Assembly: GCA_049999725.1 (NCBI GenBank)
Contig: JBNGIS010032021.1
Coordinates: 1-27,582 of the forward strand
DNA length: 27,582 nucleotides
Reading direction: 5' to 3'
Origin: Haplomitrium mnioides
Taxonomy: Eukaryota > Marchantiophyta > Haplomitriopsida > Calobryales
Positions 21,770-27,582 of the stretch are shown here, one piece after another. The notes under the pieces are model-generated. The model saw only the letters and a list, made by a program, of their open reading frames with translations. It ran no database searches and had not been told where the DNA came from. The first letter of the stretch is position 1, and every line of letters starts with the position of its first letter. The position numbers were made by a program, and so were the translations under genes.

Positions 21770-22456
21770 CCATAGGGTAAATCATTCGGAAAGACGTCAT
21801 GAAACTCATGTACAATATACCTTGAAGATCGTGGGGAACTTTATGCTTTGAGTCCTCTTTCTCAACTGTGAGTTCACGTATGAGCCCCAAAAATATTGTA
21901 TCTTGCTTTTTGATTGAATGTGCTCCAATCACATATAAGGGAAGGTGCCTCAAAAGAGGTCGTACTCTATCTCCCCGAATCTTCCACTTAGAAGTCATGA
22001 GTGTCTTCTTACGCCAATCTACTTGCGGGTTATATCTTTGTAGCCATTTCATTCCAAGAATCGCATCATATCTGGCCAATGTTGTGTCTTCCACTCCAAA
22101 TTTTCTTTATAGTTACCCATATGTAGAGCTATAGTTTGAGACAGACGTTCAATGGGTTCACTTTGGCCATTTGCCATTTCAACCACATCGTGCTCTTCCT
22201 TTTCAATTGGCAACTTTAACTTCAAGGCTATCGCTCGTGATAGATAATTTTCTTCCGCTCCGGAGTCCACCAAAACTCTTAATGATGATCTTTCTATCCA
22301 TCCATCAACCACAATTAGTCCTCCATTTTTTTGTTTTTCTATATAGTATATTGGTTTTTGTCGAAACTTTTCCTCGCCTTTCTTCTTTATCCCAGCAAAA
22401 CCACGAGGTTTTTTTACTGTGCCCCTCATTTCCCTGACATTCTTCTTCTTCTCCAT
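21770..22456 (-). pseudogene. Element D protease and spacer to RT
   Basis: The minus-strand frame 22456-22049 starts with a Lys/Arg-rich stretch, then has LVDSGAEENYLSRAIALKL, a retropepsin active site with intact DSG near 22260, and DVVEMANGQSEPI. An overlapping frame (22094-21723) carries ILGMKWLQRYNPQVDWRKKT, the conserved G-M-x-W-L segment after protease. In the family the protease cuts the Gag-Pol polyprotein. Confidence 0.88.
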
Positions 22457-22502
22457 TACTGATATTATGAAGAGGTCGTCGAAGCACTCGCCCTTGATTG
22501 CG

Positions 22503-23381
22503 TCATACTGCTCTGCAATTCAATGCAATATGGTCTATTCGCCCACAATTATAACATCTTCGTGTTTCTCGTCGTTCTTCAGTTCTTCTTTCCACAGCAT
22601 AGTATGGTCCTCTTGGTTGTTGATTGGGACTGTTGAAATCTTTTCTTCTAATATGTCCCAACTCCATAGGCGTGGGACCATAATTCTCTCCTGTTTGTAC
22701 AATCTCCAATGTTCCTTCGATTCTCTGAGCAAATGAAATGACTTCATTAACATCCTTTGGATTGCGCATCATAACTTCCCATCAAATCTTTCTTTTTAAT
22801 CCTTGCAAAAATTTGTCAAGGGCCTTGGCTACACTCATGTCTTCAATTTGAACCTGTAGGCTTCGAAACTCTTCAATGTACCTTGCAACGCTGCCTTGTT
22901 GCTCTAATTTCCAAAGCTTGGTCCTTGCGGTTAATATAGAGTCCATCGCTTTGAAGTTTTGTAGTAAGCCTTCTTTAAGGTTGCTCCACAAAAGTTGTTC
23001 TCCTCGTGCATTCTTTTGTCGCTCCCATCCTTGTAGCCAAATAGATGCGTGCTCCATTAAAAAGGATCTTGCAAATAGTCCCTTCTCCAAATCTGACGCA
23101 TGCGGATAATATGACATATGAACTTCCATCTGATACACCCATCCTTCTACGACACCTACCATGCGGCTTCCTCCATACGCCTCCACTTTACATGATTTGC
23201 TCATCTTTTGAAGCAGTGTTTCTCGACTCCCTTCTCCGTTCTCTTATTGCAATCGCATTTTCACCATCTGCGCCATCAACATATTTGTTTGTTGTTGGCT
23301 TGCTATAAGGGCCGCTTGGAGTTCTTCTAACTTTTCGATCATCCACACTCCTTCCTCTAGCTTGCTGGAACTTGCCTCCAT
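22503..23381 (-). pseudogene. Element D gag
   Basis: A minus-strand ATG at 23381 opens a predicted coiled-coil N-terminus (KLEELQAALIASQQQ) which meets an in-frame TAA after about 45 codons, near 23246. The main part (23204-22782) has WVYQMEVHMSYYPHASD and LLWSNLKEGLLQNFKAMDS, typical of the Retrotrans_gag domain. The last part (22772-22503) ends in one CCHC zinc knuckle, CYNCGRIDHIALNC. Gag forms the virus-like particle and binds element RNA. A further break near 22775 separates the parts. Confidence 0.9.
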
Positions 23382-23413
23382 GATCTTTCTATTACCCCTC
23401 AACTACTTGTAAC

Positions 23414-23614
23414 TCATACAAAAACAAATACGTACACATTCCAATTATGTAAAATAGGTAAAATAAAAGGTTTAGTTGATGCTAGTACTGTATCACAAAA
23501 CCTCTCTCCAAATTTACGAACAAGAAAATCTCGCTGCATTTGCTTAGGCGTTACTCGAATAGAAACATGACACTTGGAGTTGAACTCTTCTAGAGGAGCT
23601 TGGTTCAAATCCAT
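23414..23614 (-). CDS. Small leader ORF 2 of element D (unknown)
   Basis: A 66-codon frame beginning MDLNQAPLEEFNSKCHVSIR lies just downstream of leader ORF 1 and just upstream of gag. Shared features with ORF 1 are a MD start, an IRV segment, a DFLVRKFGERF versus QILVYNFGDDF segment, and FILP versus VILP. It ends in VYVFVFV. No known family is recognised. The pair could be a tandemly duplicated domain in one split protein. Confidence 0.4.
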   Translation of the reverse strand: MDLNQAPLEEFNSKCHVSIRVTPKQMQRDFLVRKFGERFCDTVLASTKPFILPILHNWNVYVFVFV

Positions 23615-23621
23615 TTTCTAT

Positions 23622-23837
23622 CTACCACAAAATGTAAATAAAACACTCCCATGTAACACCATAATTTACCACAGGCAAGATAACAAGTTCTCTCGAATCC
23701 ATCACAAAACCCATAAAATCATCTCCAAAATTATACACTAAAATTTGACGAAAGAAATGTTTGTCAATGTTAAACACACGAATATTAAAAGGATTCAATA
23801 AAGGAATTCTAAGAGGTACAAATGCTCCTCTATCCAT
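23622..23837 (-). CDS. Small leader ORF 1 of element D (unknown)
   Basis: A 71-codon frame beginning MDRGAFVPLRIPLLNPFNIR lies between the PBS and gag. I do not recognise a known domain. Its central part (FFRQILVYNFGDDFMGFVMD, then ELVILPVVN) resembles the matching part of the neighbouring small ORF at 23614-23414. It is the first ORF of note after the PBS on the predicted transcript. It could be a remnant of an extra ORF or the N-terminus of a larger one now broken. Confidence 0.4.
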   Translation of the reverse strand: MDRGAFVPLRIPLLNPFNIRVFNIDKHFFRQILVYNFGDDFMGFVMDSRELVILPVVNYGVTWECFIYILW

Positions 23838-24030
23838 TAGTTACCATAGTATCAAGTCAAAACTTCTCATCTTCATTCATAAAGGATGGGATATCTGCTA
23901 TCATTTATTCATGAAAACTTGAGAGTTTTAACTCTCTTGGAGTTAACGCAAAGTGGAGATTCCACTACTCCAAAAGGTCTTTAGTACTTCTTCAAAGAGG
24001 GGTAATCCACATTTCTTTAGAGAAGACCAA

Positions 24031-24042
24031 GCTCTGATACCA
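24031..24042 (-). other. Primer-binding site of element D
   Basis: The minus strand reads TGGTATCAGAGC one base inside the 5' LTR. This is the standard plant PBS complementary to the 3' end of initiator-Met tRNA, which primes minus-strand cDNA synthesis. Confidence 0.95.
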
Positions 24043-24043
24043 T

Positions 24044-24531
24044 TGTAACACTACACATATATACACAAGTTATCACAAACACATACGAGAGAAGCGCACA
24101 AGGACTTCAAAAACCCACAAGGTAAGAGATGCCAAACAAGGCACTCTCCCTTCTTTATATACTTGATAGAAAGCTCCGTGCTTACATAGGTGGAGGAACC
24201 TTATTGGTTCCTTTTCTATCCTCTTCTCATTGGACCCCTCTTTTCTCTCTGGCTTTGATTGGACCACCCTTTACTTTAATTCTACTTCTGCCACGTGTTC
24301 TTATCTTTAGAACCTTCACTTTACATTAGTTCTCCGCTTGCCACGTGTCCTTATCTAGACTCCCTCTTTCACTTTAGTTCATTGACTTTTTCTCCTCTTG
24401 CCACGTGTCCAACTCTCTATAATAACAAGCTCTTTTTGCTACTCTAACTTAGTAATATCTTTCTAGACATAGTTGACACTATATTTTACATTATTTTTAG
24501 CTATAACTTACTAAAGTTAGTGATCATTACA
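24044..24531 (-). promoter_or_regulatory. 5' LTR of element D, the element's promoter
   Basis: Same 488-bp length as the left LTR. The minus-strand TATA box is at 24153-24161 (TATATAAAG). Upstream of it in U3 lie three perfect CACGTG G-boxes at 24292-24297, 24342-24347 and 24402-24407, each within a similar subrepeat (CTTGCCACGTGTCC type). G-boxes are bound by plant bZIP and bHLH factors, so light- or stress-linked transcription is a reasonable inference. Confidence 0.92.
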
Positions 24532-25805
24532 ATATGTAGGCATATATTCAAGTATGGCAAGCAATATAGTCATGATATTCCATCGTATATTGAAGTATAG
24601 CAAACAATGTAGTCATGATATGTATGGAACATCGTATATTAAAGTATAGCAAGCAATGTAGTCATGATATGTATAGAACATCATATATTGAAGTATAACA
24701 ATCAATGTAGTCATGATATGTAGGCATATATTCAAGTATGGCAAGCAATATAGTCATTATATTCTAGCGTATATTGAAGTATAGCAAAGCAATGTTATCA
24801 TAATGTTCTAGCATATATTGAAGTATAGCAACATGTTTTAGCATATATTGAAGTATAGAAGCAATATATTCATGATGTTCAAGCATATATTGAAGTATTG
24901 CAAGCAATGTAGTCATGATGTTCAAGCATATATTAAGGTATAGCCAACATTGTAGTGATGTACTCAAATATTACAAAGTATAACAAGCAAATTAGTCATG
25001 ATGTTCAAGTATATGTTGAAGTATATCGAGCAACGTAGTGATGATATTAAACATACATTGAAGAATTGCAAGCAATAAACTCATAACATTCCAACTTGGT
25101 AAGAAATGTAGTCATGATGTTCAAGCGTATTTTCAAGTATAGTGAGCAACGTAGTCATATATTTTAACGTAAAGAGAAGTTTATGAAGCAATATTGTCAT
25201 GATGCATGATCATATGTTGAAGTAGAGCAAGCATTGTAGTTATGATGCTTGAGGAAATATTGAAGTATGATGTTCACCAACATGTAGTCATGATGTTTTA
25301 GTGTATCAATTAATGTGATCATGATGTTTTGAAGTGTACTGAAGTATAGCAAGCAATGTAGCAATGTAGTCATGATATGTATCGTATATTCAAGTATAGC
25401 AAGCAATTTAATTCTGATGTTCCAATGTATATTCAAGTATAACAAACAATGTTATCATCATGTTCTAGCATATATTGAAGTATAACTAGCAATATAGTCA
25501 TGATGTTCAAGCATATATTGAAGTATATTGAGCAGTGTAGTTATGATGTTTGAGCATATAATGATGTATACCAAGCAAAAGCTACACCATATAGCAAGCA
25601 AACTAGTCATGATGTTCAAGTATATATTGAAGTATGTCAAGCAATGTCATGATGATATTTGAGCATATATTGAAGAATTGCTAGCAATATACTTATGAAA
25701 TTCTAGAGTATTTTGAAGTATAACGAGCACAGCATATGGTTGAACTTCATAACTACATTGTTTGATAGGCTAGAGCATAATGAGAACATTACTTGTTGTA
25801 CTTCA
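24532..25805. repeat. 43-bp minisatellite array, right segment
   Basis: Continuation of the array cut by element D, with units such as GTAGTCATGATGTTCAAGCA followed by TATATTGAAGTATAGCAAGC. Units are diverged, some shortened. Toward the right end (about 25780-25825) unit-like sequence appears in the opposite orientation. Minus-strand frames spelling repeated LQYMLEHH are by-products of the repeat. No gene is seen. Confidence 0.9.
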
Positions 25806-25806
25806 A

Positions 25807-26074
25807 TGTATGCTCCAACATTATTATAGTTAGAAGAAGAATTAATATTTTTCAATCAATCAATCATTCATTACAATGCATGTGTTCATTATCTCATCTA
25901 TCTTCTTCCAAGCATATCTCTTACTACAATCTCTTCTCTCTATCCTCTTCTCTTCATTTTCATATCATTATTATATGGTTATAGCAATATGCTCTTGAAG
26001 TGAGAGTAGATTAGTGTTCTTATTAACTAATCTAATATATCTTATATCTTGATAATATATCTTATATTTTAGCA
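25807..26074 (-). repeat. Probable 3' LTR of Ty1/copia element
   Basis: On the minus strand TGCTAAAATATAAG starts at 26074, directly after a polypurine tract CCAAAGGGGAG (26085-26075). The other boundary is uncertain: I place it at 25807 where the minus strand reads GGAGCATACA, but that overlaps sequence resembling the 43-bp unit. It has AT-rich content and GATTGATTGATTG near 25855-25867. Confidence 0.6.
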
Positions 26075-26085
26075 CTCCCCTTTGG

Positions 26086-26344
26086 TATATAGGAATGTTG
26101 CAAATAACCAATAAAATATAGATATCTAAGTGTAAAAACTCCATGAACTCATCTATGAGATATCTTATGCAAGATGTTGTCTAGTTAAAACCCTCTCATA
26201 CTGATGCGAGGGAAAGAGTACAACCACCTAGATCCACGAAAAATAGATAAATTATAATATAGAAATAGTAATAATAGTGACATGTCAAGTGTCCGAAAGT
26301 TAAGATAGTCAATGTAGACCAATGTTGTCATATTGTAGCCGATG
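26086..26344 (-). other. Copia 3' untranslated stretch
   Basis: This lies between the end of RNase H and the PPT. It contains the kind of degenerate hairpin common at this place in plant copia elements (the minus strand has CTTTCCCTCGCATCAGTATG followed by GAGAGGGTTTTAACTAG). No gene. Confidence 0.5.
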
Positions 26345-27375
26345 AAGATGGAGTAAAAGCCTTCATAAATAAATCAACTCAATTGACTCCTTCATAAATA
26401 AGTCAACTCAATTTTCCTTGCCTGCAATGACTTGCACAAAGATAGTTTCATCCTAAGTAGTCTCATCATGAGTAGAGAAAAATTTTGGTCTAATATGTTT
26501 GATATGGTCTTCTTTAATCAATCCCTTGGAAATCTGTTCAATGCATGCCAAATTGTTCAATTTATGCCAAATTATCTTTATACAAAATAGTAAGATTAGT
26601 CAAGCAAGGCAAACTAGCATGCACGCTTATATGATCAATTATCCTCCTTAGCCAAATACACTCCATACTAGCCTCATATAATGTTATGATCTCTACATGG
26701 TGAAAAGAGGTATAGGTTAGTGTTTGCTTAATACTCTTGGAAGATAAAGCAATAGGGCCATACAGGAATACACAGCCCATTTGTGATTTTGCATCATGAA
26801 GATCAGATAGATATCTAGCATCAAAATAACCGGTGAGGATCTTGTTAGTGTGTTTAAGGTAATAAAGTCCCATACCAATAGTGCCTTGTAAGTATTGAAA
26901 GATAAGTTTCATGCTATTCTAATGTCGTATGGTGGGTTGTGAGCTATGTCTAGAAAGTTCACAACAAAGGAAATATGAGATCAAGTTTGGTTGGCAAGCA
27001 ATATAAGAGCACCAATGGTTGAGAGATAAGGCGTCTCAAATCTAAGTAGGAACTTATTTTTAGTTCTCTTCTTGACACATATTTATCTCAATCCAATGTA
27101 CGTACCTCCATAGGAGATGTAGCAAGATGAGATTTATCTATGTTAAATTATTTGAGGACCTTCTTAGTATATGTACTTTGATGCAAAAGTATGTTATCTT
27201 CTACGTACTCAGATTGAAGGCCTAAATAATAAGTGGTCTGGCCAATATTCTTCATGTCAAAATTTTTCTTAAGCATTGTAGTAGTATCCTCAAGTAAGGA
27301 TTTATGACCAAAAAGATTAATATCATCAACATGTATAACAACCACTACTTTGAACCAAGAATAGGCTACTTAGAA
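26345..27375 (-). pseudogene. Copia reverse transcriptase / RNase H remnant
   Basis: The RT part (27375-27148) has VVVIHVDDINLFGHKS, the copia catalytic loop with HVDD in place of the usual YVDD, and KNFDMKNIGQTTYYLGLQSE. A connecting part with FNIDKSHLATSPMEVRTLD is at about 27145-27080. RNase H (26912-26562) has YFDARYLSDLHDAKSQMGCV and KQTLTYTSFHHVEIITLYEA. It continues through a stop to about 26345 (DHIKHIRPKFFSTHDE, VDLFMKAFTPSS). It is a dead copy. Confidence 0.88.
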
Positions 27376-27582
27376 CATGAACTTTTTTTTTTGGGAAAAA
27401 TTGTGACTTTTCATATCAAAAAACATCAAAAAAAGGTTAATTTTTAAAAACAAAAAGTACATGAGTTTTTTGAGTTTGTTTTTGGTCATTTCAGCAACTA
27501 TAATGGAGCGAAAGTCAATTTCGTTATGCAAAATAAATCAATATTACTAGTTTTTACGAAAACATTTGAAAACTCGAATTTG
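27376..27582. other. AT-rich stretch, unassigned
   Basis: Beyond the copia breakpoint the DNA is AT-rich with A and T runs and a repeated GAGTTTTTTGAGTTTG-like pattern. I recognise no gene or repeat family. It may belong to another element extending past the window. Confidence 0.4.

Larger units (their letters stand above)
18478..24531 (-). mobile_element. Element D: structurally complete Ty3/gypsy chromovirus
   Basis: A 6,054-bp element with two 488-bp LTRs (18478-18965, 24044-24531), an identical ATATG target duplication (18473-18477, 24532-24536), PBS and PPT. Minus-strand order is leader, gag, protease, RT, RNase H, integrase, chromodomain. By hand count the LTRs differ at about 17 of 488 positions with no indels, so this is a fairly recent insertion. 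It split the 43-bp array. Coding parts carry several stops, and RT and integrase each have a changed catalytic Asp, so it is not autonomous. Confidence 0.97.
25807..27375 (-). mobile_element. Ty1/copia 3' remnant
   Basis: On the minus strand the order is reverse transcriptase end, RNase H, PPT, LTR, as in Ty1/copia, where integrase precedes RT. Coding similarity starts abruptly near 27375, so gag, protease, integrase and most of RT are missing, as is the 5' LTR. Frames are broken by stops and frameshifts. Confidence 0.85.

Noticed and set aside
24764-25640. Minus-strand frames with repeated LQYMLEHH, suggesting a repeat protein
   Set aside because: They follow the 43-bp minisatellite, whose period is not a multiple of three; short and unrelated to a gene.

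Overview
The window looks like nuclear DNA from a land plant. The reasons are: (i) an intron-containing aldo/keto reductase gene with GT..AG introns at the left edge; (ii) Ty3/gypsy chromodomain retrotransposons, one with a primer-binding site that matches plant initiator-Met tRNA; (iii) a Ty1/copia relic of plant type; (iv) CACGTG (G-box) motifs in LTRs and in the gene's upstream region. I cannot name the species. Beyond the left 2 kb it is accessory, heterochromatin-like DNA made of nested and broken retroelements and minisatellites. I saw no tRNA, rRNA or CRISPR.

Layout. 1-1992: minus-strand aldo/keto reductase gene, four exons recognisable (1992-1737, 1581-1447, 1192-1017, 846-721); the C-terminal exon(s) lie beyond base 1. 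1993-2819: upstream region with a G-box, a 65-bp tandem duplication and a 155-bp purine-rich microsatellite. 2820-~6240: element A, a minus-strand chromovirus with its 488-bp 3' LTR but truncated on its 5' side inside pol. ~6250-6727: ~38-bp minisatellite. 6728-6960: a reverse-transcriptase sliver joined to the distal part of element B's LTR. 6961-10696: element F, a GC/CpG-rich unit with TG..CA ends and an ATTTC target duplication, inserted into B's LTR; best explained as a very long solo LTR. 10702-13581: the rest of element B (minus strand, second chromovirus family). 13582-17689: element C (plus strand, same family as B), head to head with B. 17690-18477 and 24532-~25800: one 43-bp minisatellite array split by element D (18478-24531), a structurally complete minus-strand chromovirus with paired 488-bp LTRs, PBS, PPT and an ATATG target duplication. 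~25807-27375: 3' part of a Ty1/copia element, minus strand. 27376-27582: AT-rich, unassigned.

How it fits together. The only host gene I can support is the aldo/keto reductase. All retroelement reading frames are broken by stops or frameshifts. D, the best preserved, also has substitutions at catalytic aspartates of reverse transcriptase and integrase. Order of events that can be inferred: the 43-bp array existed before D; B existed before F; A and D come from one family, B and C from another. The least explained items are F, a pair of mutually similar small ORFs in D's 5' leader, and a premature stop shared by A and D.
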